From contig CAWKOH010000016.1 of NCBI GenBank assembly GCA_963851245.1, forward strand, positions 151,534 through 215,533: DNA of 64,000 bases. Reading direction: 5' to 3'. Within the stretch, counting starts at the first letter, position 1. Each line of letters begins with the position of its first letter. This document shows, in pieces, positions 18,452 through 26,573 of this stretch. Made by a program: the position numbers and the translations under genes. The notes beneath the pieces were generated by a model that saw nothing but the letters and a program-made list of their open reading frames with translations, had not been told where the DNA came from and did not search any database. The stretch is from CAWKOH01 sp963851245. GTDB taxonomy: Bacteria; Actinomycetota; Acidimicrobiia; Acidimicrobiales; Palsa-688.

Positions 18452-19942
18452 TTGGCCTCTAAGGAGAAATGGGCCCCCGTTCCACCCTTCGCCGACCCGG
18501 AACGGCCCAAGCAGCATTACATAGATGGTCGTTGGGTGGACTCTGTCGGCGCTGACACCTTCGACTCCATAAACCCCTCTACCGGGGAGACCCTAGCTCG
18601 GGTGGCATACGGCACCTCGGCCGATATCGACCAGGCCGTCCAGGCCGCAGCCGACGCCCTGAACGGGCCGTGGTCGAGATTCAAGCCGTCGGAGCGAGAG
18701 CGGGTCCTTTTGCGATTCGCGGATCTGGTCGAGGAAAACGCCGTCGAACTCGGCTTGCTGAACGTGGCGGAGATGGGTGTGCCGGTCAACGCCCAGCGCG
18801 GAGGCGCCCCGGTCGGCACGCTCCGATACTTCGCCGGTTGGGCTACGAAGCTCCACGGTCGGACGGTCGAGACCTCGGAGCCCGGATCCTTCCTCACCTA
18901 CACCCGCCTGGAACCGGTGGGGGTGGTCGGCTCCATAATTCCGTGGAACTCACCCTTGGCCGCGCCCGTTTGGAAGATAGCCCCCGTCCTGGCCACGGGC
19001 TGTACGATGGTTCTCAAGCCGGCCGAGGAAGCCTGCCTCACTCCCCTGCGTCTGGGTGAGCTCATAGCCGAGCTGGACCTGCCGCCAGGAGTGGTCAACA
19101 TCGTGACGGGCTTCGGAGACGCCGGAGCCGCATTGGTCGAGCACGCCCAAGTGGCCAAGATCGCCTTCACCGGTTCCACGGCCACCGGACAGTCGATCCT
19201 GCGAGCTGCGGCTTCTTCCCTGAAGCGGGTGTCGCTCGAGCTGGGCGGAAAGAGCGCCGACATCATCTTCGCCGACGCCGACCTGGAAGCGGCGTCGGTG
19301 CGGGCCGCCATGGCCGTTTTCGGGAACACCGGTCAGGTGTGTTCCGCAGGGACGCGCGTCTTCGTGGAACGGTCTGTCTACGAAGAGGTCCTCGGGCAGA
19401 TGGCCGAAGTGGCCGCGGATCTCAAGGTGGGGAACAGCCTCGACCCCGACACCCAAATCGGCCCGCTGGTATCGGAAGCACAACTTCAGCGAGTGCAGCG
19501 GTATCTCGACCTCGGTATCGAGCAGGGGGCTCGCCTGGTAGCCGGAGGACACCGCTTGACGGACGACGGCCGTGCTAGCGGGTACTTCGTGGCGCCGACC
19601 GTGTTCGCCGACGTCGCCGACGACATGGCCATCGCCCAGGAGGAGATCTTCGGGCCAGTCGCTTCAATCCTGCCGTTCGACGAGGTGGACGAGGTGATTG
19701 TCCGCGCCAACTCGTCCCAGTTCGGGCTGGGTGGAGGCGTATGGACCAAGGACATCTCCAAGGCGATAAAGGTGGCGCACGGGATCAAGACGGGTTCCAT
19801 GTGGGTGAACACGTATGGTCATGTTGACCCGTCGATGCCCTTCGGGGGCGTCAAGATGAGCGGCATGGGGCGGGAGTTGAGTAAGGACGCACTGCACGAG
19901 TACTTGAACGTAAAAGGGGTATGGATGCGCTGGGATCCCTGA
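18452..19942 (+). CDS. Aldehyde dehydrogenase family protein (second of tandem pair)
   Basis: 496 residues. Catalytic elements are VSLELGGKSADI (Glu near residue 260) and GNTGQVCSAGTRV (Cys near 297). IPWNSPLAAPVWK and FTGSTATGQ form the NAD site. TTG start at 18452 with GGAGGGAG just upstream. Only moderate resemblance to its neighbour, so an older duplication or separate recruitment. Both are likely transcribed from the palindrome-4 promoter. No further gene follows before the P450 operon's own palindrome. Confidence 0.93.
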   Translation: MASKEKWAPVPPFADPERPKQHYIDGRWVDSVGADTFDSINPSTGETLARVAYGTSADIDQAVQAAADALNGPWSRFKPSERERVLLRFADLVEENAVELGLLNVAEMGVPVNAQRGGAPVGTLRYFAGWATKLHGRTVETSEPGSFLTYTRLEPVGVVGSIIPWNSPLAAPVWKIAPVLATGCTMVLKPAEEACLTPLRLGELIAELDLPPGVVNIVTGFGDAGAALVEHAQVAKIAFTGSTATGQSILRAAASSLKRVSLELGGKSADIIFADADLEAASVRAAMAVFGNTGQVCSAGTRVFVERSVYEEVLGQMAEVAADLKVGNSLDPDTQIGPLVSEAQLQRVQRYLDLGIEQGARLVAGGHRLTDDGRASGYFVAPTVFADVADDMAIAQEEIFGPVASILPFDEVDEVIVRANSSQFGLGGGVWTKDISKAIKVAHGIKTGSMWVNTYGHVDPSMPFGGVKMSGMGRELSKDALHEYLNVKGVWMRWDP

Positions 19943-19960
19943 CCGCACACCTAGTCCGCT

Positions 19961-19978
19961 GTCAACGAAACTGTTGAC
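19961..19978. promoter_or_regulatory. Regulon palindrome 5 (GTCAACGAAACTGTTGAC)
   Basis: Both outer 6-mers are perfect (GTCAAC / GTTGAC). It lies 96 bases before the ATG of the cytochrome P450, just past the stop of the second ALDH. Confidence 0.75.
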
Positions 19979-20074
19979 TAAATGCTATGACCCAGCTAGC
20001 CTGAGCGGAAGAGGGTGTATCAGGCGTCACAGCCTGTCGTCCTTCTTCGACGTTATCTGGAGCTGGAGTGAGCT

Positions 20075-21355
20075 ATGACAGCCAACGCCGCCACCGATTT
20101 TCAGTTCGACCCCTTCGTTCCCCTGCCCTTCCACCAACTGCCGCCGATCTGGGAGACGCTGCGGGACCATTTCCCGGTGTACCGGACCCCTTCTGGCATG
20201 TGGGTCGTATCCCGCTACGAGGACGTCCGCTACATACAGCACAACCCTCAGCTGTTCTCGTCGAGGCCGAACGCCGATGAGGCCAGCGCCTTGCCCACCG
20301 ACGCCAAGGACAACCCGGAGCAGATGGCGCGTCTCATGGCGGTCATGGCCGGCTTTCCCGACGCCGTCGACATCGAGCAACTGGTCAAGGCCCGAACAAT
20401 CGTTGCCGCCGACCCTCCAGACCACACGAGACTGCGCCGTATCGTCAATCGAGGTTTCACCCCGGGCAGTATCGACCGGATTAGCACCAAGATCGAAACC
20501 ATTGTCGACGAGTGTCTCGTGGGTGTCGAGACCGACGAGATCTACGAGGTCGTCTCGAGGTTGGCGATCCCCCTCCCCGTCGCCGTCATCGGGGACTTGC
20601 TCGGGATCGAGCCTCAGATGCGACCCAAGATCAAGGAGTGGTCCGACGGCATCGCCGAGGCCAGCGTGGGAGACATCCGTGGAACTGCCGAGGCCGCCAC
20701 ACTAGCTATGACGGTGATGAAGGAATTCAGCGAGTACCTGGCCCCGCTGATCGAGCAACGCCGGAGCAACCCCCAGGAAGACGTCATAAGCGCGATGGTG
20801 CGCTCCATGGAATCGGAGACACTCACGACCCCCGAGGCGCTGATGATGGCTCAGACCATCATGGCGGCGGGCAACGAGACGACCACCGACCTTATAGGGA
20901 ACGCCATCGTCGCGCTGTACGACCATCCCGATCAGCTGGCCATGTTGCGCTCGGATCCCACCTTGTTGGCGAGTGCGGTTGAGGAGGCGAACCGCTTCTC
21001 CACCCCAATCCAGTTCAACTTCCGCGAGGCCCTACAGGACCACGAGATCGCCGGAACCATCATTCCAAAAGGCGCCACCATAATCATGTACCTGGCGGCC
21101 GCCAACAGGGACCCGCGCCAGTTCGACGACCCCGACACCTTCCGCATCGATCGTCCAGCCGGGAGCAACCTGGCCTTCGGCCATGGCATCCACTTCTGTC
21201 TCGGGGCCCACTTGAGCCGGCAGGAGGTGCGCACTGCCCTCGGCAAACTGGTGCCTCATTTGGACCGGTTCGACCTGGATACAAGGTCTTTGGGTCGAAA
21301 TCCGTCCATGGTCTTGCGCGGGGTGCCCTCGATACCGCTCACGGCCAAGCGCTAA
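20075..21355 (+). CDS. Cytochrome P450
   Basis: Soluble bacterial P450 monooxygenase, 426 residues. The I-helix is AGNETTTDLIGN (near residue 264), the ExxR region VEEANRFS, and the haem-cysteine motif FGHGIHFCLGAHLSR (Cys near 375). It inserts oxygen into an unactivated C-H bond or ring of its substrate, using electrons from a ferredoxin and reductase. Neither partner is encoded nearby. It is first in a two-gene operon with the zinc alcohol dehydrogenase, which suggests successive hydroxylation and oxidation of the new alcohol. The family within CYP nomenclature cannot be assigned by eye. Confidence 0.95.
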   Translation: MTANAATDFQFDPFVPLPFHQLPPIWETLRDHFPVYRTPSGMWVVSRYEDVRYIQHNPQLFSSRPNADEASALPTDAKDNPEQMARLMAVMAGFPDAVDIEQLVKARTIVAADPPDHTRLRRIVNRGFTPGSIDRISTKIETIVDECLVGVETDEIYEVVSRLAIPLPVAVIGDLLGIEPQMRPKIKEWSDGIAEASVGDIRGTAEAATLAMTVMKEFSEYLAPLIEQRRSNPQEDVISAMVRSMESETLTTPEALMMAQTIMAAGNETTTDLIGNAIVALYDHPDQLAMLRSDPTLLASAVEEANRFSTPIQFNFREALQDHEIAGTIIPKGATIIMYLAAANRDPRQFDDPDTFRIDRPAGSNLAFGHGIHFCLGAHLSRQEVRTALGKLVPHLDRFDLDTRSLGRNPSMVLRGVPSIPLTAKR

Positions 21356-21361
21356 CGACGA

Positions 21362-22486
21362 ATGAATTCTGCAGCCAATACAGCCCGGGCTGCCTTCCAT
21401 GTCGGTTACGGCGAGCCTCTCGAGCTACGCGAGATCGCGTTGAGCGAGCCGGGACCAGGTGAGCTCCTAGTAGAGATAGACGCCGCGACGATCTGCGGTA
21501 CCGACGTGCACAACTGGAAAGGTGCCGCCGGGGATCGGATGCGTCTGCCCGTAGTGCCGGGTCACGAAGGAGTCGGGCGCATCGTCAAGTTCGGCGGCAG
21601 CGACGCGATTGACTCGAGAGGGACTCCCTTGGTCGTCGGCGACCGCATCGTCTGGGGTCATGCGGCCTGCGGGACCTGCTATGGATGCACTGTTCTGCGG
21701 GACGAGACACTTTGCGAGCGCCGCGTTATTGGGATGCTGAGGTCAGCCGAGGAACCCCCTTTTCTGCACGGTACCTTTGCCGACTACGCCTACGTCCATC
21801 CCAAAGCAGGTCGGATAAAGGTTCCCGACGGCGTGGAAAGTGAAAAGGCATCGGCCGCCAGCTGCGCCCTCCGTAGCGTCATGGCCGCCTTTGAGCGCCT
21901 GGGTGCTCTCGACAGCGGCCACACCGTAGTAGTGCAAGGCACGGGGCCTCTGGGCTTGTTCGCCGTTGCGGTAGCGGCCACACACTCGCCGCGTACGCTT
22001 GTGGCGATCGGAGCGCCCCGCAATCGGGTCGATTGTGCCCTGGCTCTTGGCGCCGATCACGCCATCGACATCGTGGAGCACCCGGACTCCGACGAGAGAG
22101 TAAAGATAGTCAGGGACCTGACGGAAGGCCGGGGCGCGGACGTAGTTTTCGAGTTCACGGGGTCATCACCTGCCATGGCGGAAGGCGTCCATCTGGCTGC
22201 TCGCAAGGCTCGCTATGTCATGGCCGGGGCGGTAAACACGAAGCCAGCGCTGGTCCCGGTGGAGGCCATCATCGCCAAGAACCTCACGATCATAGGTTCG
22301 CTCGGCGCGACCATCGGAGCCTACGCATCGGCCCTCGATTTCATCGAGCGGTTCGACCAGTCGCTCGTCTGGGATGGCCTTTTGGGACCAGGGCGTTATG
22401 GATTGGAGGAAGTGACCACGGCGTTGCGCCGAAGCGCGGAGCTCCAGGAGACCAAAGCGGTAATCATTCCATCGCTGGATCGCTAA
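21362..22486 (+). CDS. Zinc-dependent alcohol dehydrogenase (MDR superfamily)
   Basis: 374 residues. Catalytic zinc ligands are in TICGTDVHNWKG and PGHEGVGR. The structural zinc site CGTCYGCTVLRDETLC has four cysteines in the usual C-x2-C-x2-C-x7-C spacing. The NAD fold is VQGTGPLGLFAVAVA. It oxidises an alcohol to an aldehyde or ketone. It starts six bases after the P450 stop, so it is almost certainly co-transcribed, and probably oxidises the P450 product. A separate zinc ADH of another subgroup is at 61545. Confidence 0.92.
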   Translation: MNSAANTARAAFHVGYGEPLELREIALSEPGPGELLVEIDAATICGTDVHNWKGAAGDRMRLPVVPGHEGVGRIVKFGGSDAIDSRGTPLVVGDRIVWGHAACGTCYGCTVLRDETLCERRVIGMLRSAEEPPFLHGTFADYAYVHPKAGRIKVPDGVESEKASAASCALRSVMAAFERLGALDSGHTVVVQGTGPLGLFAVAVAATHSPRTLVAIGAPRNRVDCALALGADHAIDIVEHPDSDERVKIVRDLTEGRGADVVFEFTGSSPAMAEGVHLAARKARYVMAGAVNTKPALVPVEAIIAKNLTIIGSLGATIGAYASALDFIERFDQSLVWDGLLGPGRYGLEEVTTALRRSAELQETKAVIIPSLDR

Positions 22487-22520
22487 CGCCGAATTTCAAG
22501 TCGGCGGACCGTCCGAGAGG

Positions 22521-23396
22521 CTACCCAGCGTGGGCAACATTCGAGAAGGTTGACTGCTCCCCGAGCCCCTGCCAGGCGGCGGGCGCCGCGCTTCGCTCGA
22601 GGTTCTCGTGGACGGACAGGTTGGGATCCCAGTTTCGGGCCAGGATCCGCATGCCCGACCACGGCGCCGATTCGTCTGAGGCCAGCCACCGGATCGGTGC
22701 GGCCATTATCTCTGGAGAGAGGAGAACCGAATCAGCGAAGTCGTCTGCGCCCTCCGTCATGGGGGTGCGTGTCGGCCCGCCCGGGATCAAGACGTTTGCT
22801 GTCACCCCCGAGCCGGCCAGCTCGTGGGCCACCACGGCGATCAGAGCCTCGTGAGCGGCCTTGGACGGACCATACGGTGCTGAACCGGCTCGCCACATAC
22901 TGTCGAGACTGGTTGTGATGCTGACGATCCTTCCCCAACCTCGATGAGTCATTTCGCCGACCACGAGGCGTGTCATGAGGAAAGCCGCTGTCACATTGAC
23001 GTCAAGGGCGAGCTGCCAGGTGGCAACGGGAATCTCCCACGAACGGCGAGGCGATGTGCCCGTGGCAAATTTTCGTGACCGGTGAAACACTCCGGCGTTG
23101 TTGACCAGGATGTCCACCTGCCCGAAAGCCTCAATAGCAGCGTGGTAGGCACGCCCGACGTCCTCCTCCCGCCTGAGGTCGGCGCTGACGCATTGGACTC
23201 GACCGGTCGTGTCGAGACCAGCCAGGGCGGAACGAACCGATTCCAGTCCGTCGGCATTGATGTCCATGAGCACGACCGAATTCCCCCCCTGAAGGAGAGA
23301 CCGCGCCATGACCTCTCCGAGACCACCGACGCTTCCAGCACCGGTAATGACCGCCACCCGAGGACTTACGTCGTTGTCAAGGAGTTCCGTGCTCAC
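22521..23396 (-). CDS. Short-chain dehydrogenase/reductase
   Basis: NAD(P)-dependent SDR, 291 residues. It has TGAGSVGGLGEV, VLMDIN, NNAGVFH, a SITTSLDS serine and the catalytic pair YGPSK. GTG 23396 is chosen because GAGGGG lies seven bases upstream and the upstream open frame crosses the regulon palindrome. It is divergent from the cupin gene, with the operator at 23484 between them, so both are probably controlled together. The C-terminal ~40 residues extend beyond the usual SDR core (RNWDPNLSVHENLERSAA). Substrate unknown. Confidence 0.88.
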   Translation of the reverse strand: MSTELLDNDVSPRVAVITGAGSVGGLGEVMARSLLQGGNSVVLMDINADGLESVRSALAGLDTTGRVQCVSADLRREEDVGRAYHAAIEAFGQVDILVNNAGVFHRSRKFATGTSPRRSWEIPVATWQLALDVNVTAAFLMTRLVVGEMTHRGWGRIVSITTSLDSMWRAGSAPYGPSKAAHEALIAVVAHELAGSGVTANVLIPGGPTRTPMTEGADDFADSVLLSPEIMAAPIRWLASDESAPWSGMRILARNWDPNLSVHENLERSAAPAAWQGLGEQSTFSNVAHAG

Positions 23397-23483
23397 GTCA
23401 GTCCCCTCAGCATCGCGAGCTGGCGACAAAGTGGGCAAACACGATCGTTCACGTAGGAACTCTAGGCGTTGCCAGCAGTCAGT

Positions 23484-23501
23484 GTCAACGGTATTGTTGA
23501 C
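23484..23501. promoter_or_regulatory. Regulon palindrome 6 (GTCAACGGTATTGTTGAC)
   Basis: 18-bp palindrome between the divergent SDR (87 bases to its GTG) and cupin (31 bases to its ATG) genes. Last copy of the pattern before the mobile region. Confidence 0.75.
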
Positions 23502-23532
23502 GATAGGTGCCGATGTAGATGGAGACTGACAC

Positions 23533-24066
23533 ATGAACACGGGAGCGGACGGAGCTGACGTACGACTGGTAGTCACTGGTCACACCCAGGATGGGGCCGG
23601 CCGAGTGGTGAGCGATCAGCTCATCGGGCCCAAGCCTGGCCTGGCCTCAGATGGCTGGCTCGCCTACGTCCTGTGGGGCGTAGACAAGATGCCGAGCCTG
23701 CCCGACGACGGGGAGTTCAGCTACGACAAATCGACGCCTCCGCCCGGCGCCGTGCGCCTGGTCCAGCTGGACGTGCTACCGGGCCGGGACTCCCCGGTCT
23801 TGGAAAGCGACCCGGTCGAGCTCGAGGGTATCCAGCGTCCATCTGGACACGACACAGGAGGCATCCACTTCACGTCTACCATCGATCTCTTGGTCGTGCT
23901 CGAGGGCGAGGTCACCTTGGAGCTCGACGGTGGAAGGATGGTCAATCTCCGGCAGGGGGACTACCTGGTGCAGAACGGCACCCGGCACGCCTGGCACAAC
24001 TTCACCGACCGACGGGCCCGCGTCGCGGTGATCGTCCTCGGCACCGATCACGCCGGCTTCTCGTGA
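23533..24066 (+). CDS. Cupin domain protein
   Basis: 177 residues with a single C-terminal cupin_2 barrel. Motif 1 is weak (GGIHFTSTIDLLVVLEGEVTLEL). Motif 2 reads LRQGDYLVQNGTRHAWHNF, with the usual GD...P/N...H...N metal-side pattern. N-terminal residues 1-90 are an extra segment with no motif I recognise. Cupins of this size act as small dioxygenases, isomerases or ligand sensors; nothing here decides between these. Controlled from the palindrome at 23484. It ends just before the truncated aldolase, and is the last intact gene of the cluster. Confidence 0.75.
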   Translation: MNTGADGADVRLVVTGHTQDGAGRVVSDQLIGPKPGLASDGWLAYVLWGVDKMPSLPDDGEFSYDKSTPPPGAVRLVQLDVLPGRDSPVLESDPVELEGIQRPSGHDTGGIHFTSTIDLLVVLEGEVTLELDGGRMVNLRQGDYLVQNGTRHAWHNFTDRRARVAVIVLGTDHAGFS

Positions 24067-24084
24067 GGTGGCATGACGGCTTCA

Positions 24085-24820
24085 CCTCAGGGTGTCTTGG
24101 CCCCACAGCGATCTGGATGATCTGGTCCTCTTGGCCGCCGACCAGGCGTTGGCGCCCGCACTCGAGCAGGATCTCGGCGCCGGACACCTCGTAGCGTTCC
24201 GCCCCACGGTAGGCGTGCTTCAGGAAGCTCGAATACACGCCCGCGTAACCCATGACAAGGGACATCCGGTCGAGGACACACTCCTCGTCCATCAGCGGCG
24301 CAGCACGTCCTCGGCGGCGTCGATGATCGAGAGAATGTTGATCCCGGTGCGCATATCGAGCCACTCGAGCACCGCTACCAGCGCCTCGGTGCTGGTGTTG
24401 CCCGCGCCCGCTCCAAAACGGCGGGTCAAACCGTCTACCTGCACCGTACCCCTAGCACCGTGTTCGCCACAGAGGGAGAGGTTCTCGTGGCCATGGAATC
24501 CGACCTGCGCCGTATCGCCGATCTCGGCCACTAGAGCGGCGACCCGGTCGGACGCGTTCTCTAGCACCATCGCGCCCGCTGAGCCGACCACATAGACGCA
24601 CTGACCGCCGGCGTCGACCATTATCCGGGCCTGCTTGGCGAGGGCGTCCGGTTGTTGGCTGTGTGCCATCATCAGGAATCCGACAGTCTCGAGGCCGATC
24701 TCGCGTGCGAGCCCGAAATGCTGCTCCGACGTGTCCGCTTCTGTGCAGTGGGTGGCGATCCGGATCACCGACACGCCCAGGTCGGCCGCGGCGGTGATGT
24801 CGTTCTTGCGCTCTTCTCAC
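24085..24820 (-). pseudogene. 4-hydroxy-2-oxovalerate aldolase (DmpG/MhpE-like), truncated and frameshifted
   Basis: Remnant of the class II aldolase that splits 4-hydroxy-2-oxovalerate to pyruvate and acetaldehyde in meta-cleavage pathways. Recognisable pieces are VIRIATHCTEAD, TVGFLMMAHSQ, GFHGHENLSL (metal-binding HxH), GAGAGNTS, then in another frame MGYAGVYSSFLKHA and LVGGQEDQIIQIAV. About 100 N-terminal residues are missing at 24820, exactly where the mobile region begins. A frame change lies near 24300-24360, and the middle is shortened. It suggests that the cluster or its neighbour once handled an aromatic ring-cleavage product and that insertion removed the gene's 5' end. Confidence 0.85.
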
Positions 24821-24840
24821 TTGCCCATCAAATGCAATTC

Positions 24841-24862
24841 CATCCCTGAATCATCCCTGAAT
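24841..24862. repeat. Tandem 11-bp repeat CATCCCTGAAT x2 (integrase arm-site candidate)
   Basis: Two perfect adjacent copies, 123 bases before the tRNA-Met half at 24986. A different tandem 11-mer occupies the same relative place at 31965, and AAAGTGCTGGT follows at both loci (24916 and 32042). One-helical-turn tandem repeats beside an attachment core resemble arm-type integrase binding sites. Confidence 0.4.
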
Positions 24863-24985
24863 CGTGCCCGGACCTCGTTTCCACATAATTCCTGGTCATG
24901 GAGCTGGTGGTCGCGAAAGTGCTGGTAGAAGCCCAGAAGTACGCAACGCTGCGGCATTCCGCGACACGGGATAAACGACTCAAAA

Positions 24986-25030
24986 CGCTCATAACCCGAA
25001 GGTCGCTGGTTCAAATCCAGCCCCCGCCAC
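24986..25030 (+). repeat. Attachment-site copy 1: 3' half of tRNA-Met(CAT)
   Basis: Reads from the anticodon loop (CTCATAA) through the T-arm (GCTGG-TTCAAAT-CCAGC) and 3' acceptor strand (CCCCGCCACCA). The 5' half of a tRNA is not present upstream. The same segment recurs at 32101, differing by one C in the C-run. Each copy is followed by a convergent integrase gene, the usual arrangement of an att core in a tRNA 3' end. Confidence 0.8.
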
Positions 25031-25064
25031 CAAGCGTCGCCGCAGCTCAGCGACCTATACCGGC

Positions 25065-25091
25065 CTGAAGGATTCGGACCTTCGGGTTTTT
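25065..25091 (+). terminator. Rho-independent terminator-like hairpin behind the tRNA half
   Basis: Seven-base-pair stem CTGAAGG / CCTTCGG with a seven-base loop followed by T5, read on the plus strand. A degenerate counterpart follows the second tRNA half (near 32180). Probably the original tRNA terminator carried inside the repeated segment. Confidence 0.5.
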
Positions 25092-25161
25092 GCGTCACCG
25101 GCCTTGTCTACCGGCATTTCACATCGCGAGGCGCTGACCTGGGTGTTCGCGTGGTTGTGGC

Positions 25162-25177
25162 CGGTAGACGTCTACCG
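25162..25177. repeat. 16-bp palindrome CGGTAGACGTCTACCG at integrase 1 stop codon
   Basis: Perfect inverted repeat overlapping the integrase TAG. An 18-bp version recurs at the stop of integrase 2 (32265-32282). A further TCTACCGG half lies upstream at both loci, near 25105 and 32212. Confidence 0.6.
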
Positions 25178-26308
25178 CTGGGCGGCGGCTACGAGGTCGG
25201 CGAACTGCTGGGCCGCGGCCGCGCTCATGCCGGGTAACAGGTGCTGGTAGGTGGCCATGGTGAAGCCGGGATGGGCGTGTCCGAGTCGTTCGCTCACCAC
25301 TTTGATAGGGGTCCCCGCTACGACCAGCAGGGAGGCGTGGGTGTGGCGCAGACCGTGGATGGAAAGGCGGGGAAGTTCGCTGGCGCGGACGATCCGGTCG
25401 AAGAGTTGACTGAGCGAGTCCGGATTCAGCGGCCGCCCGGCGCGGTTCAGGAACATCCAGTCGTGCGGGCCGTGCGGTAGCCGTTCGGCCTGGAGACGGA
25501 ACTGCCAGCGGCGCAACACGCAGGTGGTGGTGTGGTCGAGTTCGACGCTGCGGCGGCTGGTGCGGGTTTTGACCGCGAACTCGACCGGTCGGCCGCCTAC
25601 GTTCTGCAGGGTGCGCGAGATCGACAGCCGGGATCCCGCGGGGTTGAGGTCCGACCATTTCAGTCCGACGATCTCACCTCGGCGCATCCCGGTGTGGGCG
25701 GCCAAGTGCAGGGCGGGGTAGAGGCGTTGTCGGGCCGCGGCGACCAGGAACGCTGCCAGTTCCGCCGCGCTCCACGCCGCCGCGGCGGCGGTGGCTCGAC
25801 GGCTCGGCCGACCGTGGCTGTCGTAGGCCACGTTGTGCGCCACCAGTTTTCGCTCGACGGCTTGGTCCAGGCCGGCTCGCACAATCATGTGCACCTCGTG
25901 GATGGTCTTGGGGGCCAGACCGGCGCCCGCCCTTCCGCCCGTGGTGGTCAAGGTTTCGTATAGCCGGTCGAGGTGATCGGCCCGCAACCTGGTTAGCGGG
26001 ATGGTGCCGATGGCCGGGTTGATGTAGCGGTTGACGAACCAGGCGTAGCGGTAGGCGGTAGTGGCCCGGACGTGGCGTCGCTTCACTGGCAGCCACGTGT
26101 GGAGCATGAACTCGCCGAGGGTGAGTGCCCCGCTTCTCACCGGCGGCGGGCTGACCCGGTCGCGCTGTAGGCGAGCGGCCATCTCCTCCGCCTCGGCCCG
26201 GTCGACCCCGACGGGATGCCACCGCCGGCGTTCCCTTCCCGTCAACGGGTCGAGGCCGTCGTAGGCCACGACATAGAAACGGTCTTTGCGCTGCACGATG
26301 TAGGTCAT
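25172..26308 (-). CDS. Tyrosine-type site-specific integrase (element 1)
   Basis: Phage-type integrase, 378 residues. It has an N-terminal AP2-like arm-binding region (MTYIVQRKDRFYVVAYDGLD), a SAM-like core-binding domain, and a catalytic domain with Arg in TGMRRGEIVGLKW, HGLRHTHAS (H-x-x-R), the GHAHPGF histidine and the nucleophile in MATYQHLLPG. It would recombine the adjacent tRNA-Met att site. The ATG at 26308 is chosen because homologues and the second copy at 33410 both start MTYxVxRxDRF; the 232 open codons upstream cover the toxin-antitoxin genes. The sequence is intact, so this copy is the likelier functional enzyme. Confidence 0.93.
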   Translation of the reverse strand: MTYIVQRKDRFYVVAYDGLDPLTGRERRRWHPVGVDRAEAEEMAARLQRDRVSPPPVRSGALTLGEFMLHTWLPVKRRHVRATTAYRYAWFVNRYINPAIGTIPLTRLRADHLDRLYETLTTTGGRAGAGLAPKTIHEVHMIVRAGLDQAVERKLVAHNVAYDSHGRPSRRATAAAAAWSAAELAAFLVAAARQRLYPALHLAAHTGMRRGEIVGLKWSDLNPAGSRLSISRTLQNVGGRPVEFAVKTRTSRRSVELDHTTTCVLRRWQFRLQAERLPHGPHDWMFLNRAGRPLNPDSLSQLFDRIVRASELPRLSIHGLRHTHASLLVVAGTPIKVVSERLGHAHPGFTMATYQHLLPGMSAAAAQQFADLVAAAQR

Positions 26309-26414
26309 GGCCCAGTGTTGACCCCTTCGGAGCCAACCCGAAGAGCCCGCCACCGGGCCTGCACCGACTCCCTTCACCTTCGAAGGTCTCTGCGCCGGGT
26401 ATTCTGAGGGCGCA

Positions 26415-26573
26415 ATGTCGACCGAGCCGGTGGTGCCAGAGTCCCGATCTCTCGAGGTCCCAGTAGAGGAGCTGCTTCGTCGCGCCCGGCCACTGCCACC
26501 CCACGAGGAGATGGTTATCGCCGACCTGGACGACCACGAGGGCGCCGCGTTCCTCGCCGCCCTCAAGGGGTGA
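26415..26573 (+). CDS. Putative antitoxin of PIN-domain toxin (52 aa)
   Basis: Small acidic protein, MSTEPVVPESRSLEVPVEEL..., ending HEGAAFLAALKG. No ribbon-helix-helix or SpoVT fold is obvious. I call it an antitoxin only from its place: its TGA overlaps the GTG start of the PIN gene (GTGA), the standard coupled arrangement. The gene lies divergent to the integrase, with TATTCT at 26400 as a possible -10. Confidence 0.6.
   Translation: MSTEPVVPESRSLEVPVEELLRRARPLPPHEEMVIADLDDHEGAAFLAALKG

Noticed and set aside
24817..25098. 93-residue minus-strand ORF containing GLDLNQRPSGYE
   Set aside because: This string is the familiar false translation of a tRNA-Met gene; the DNA is the tRNA half at 24986. 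The same applies to the minus ORF at 31847-32128.
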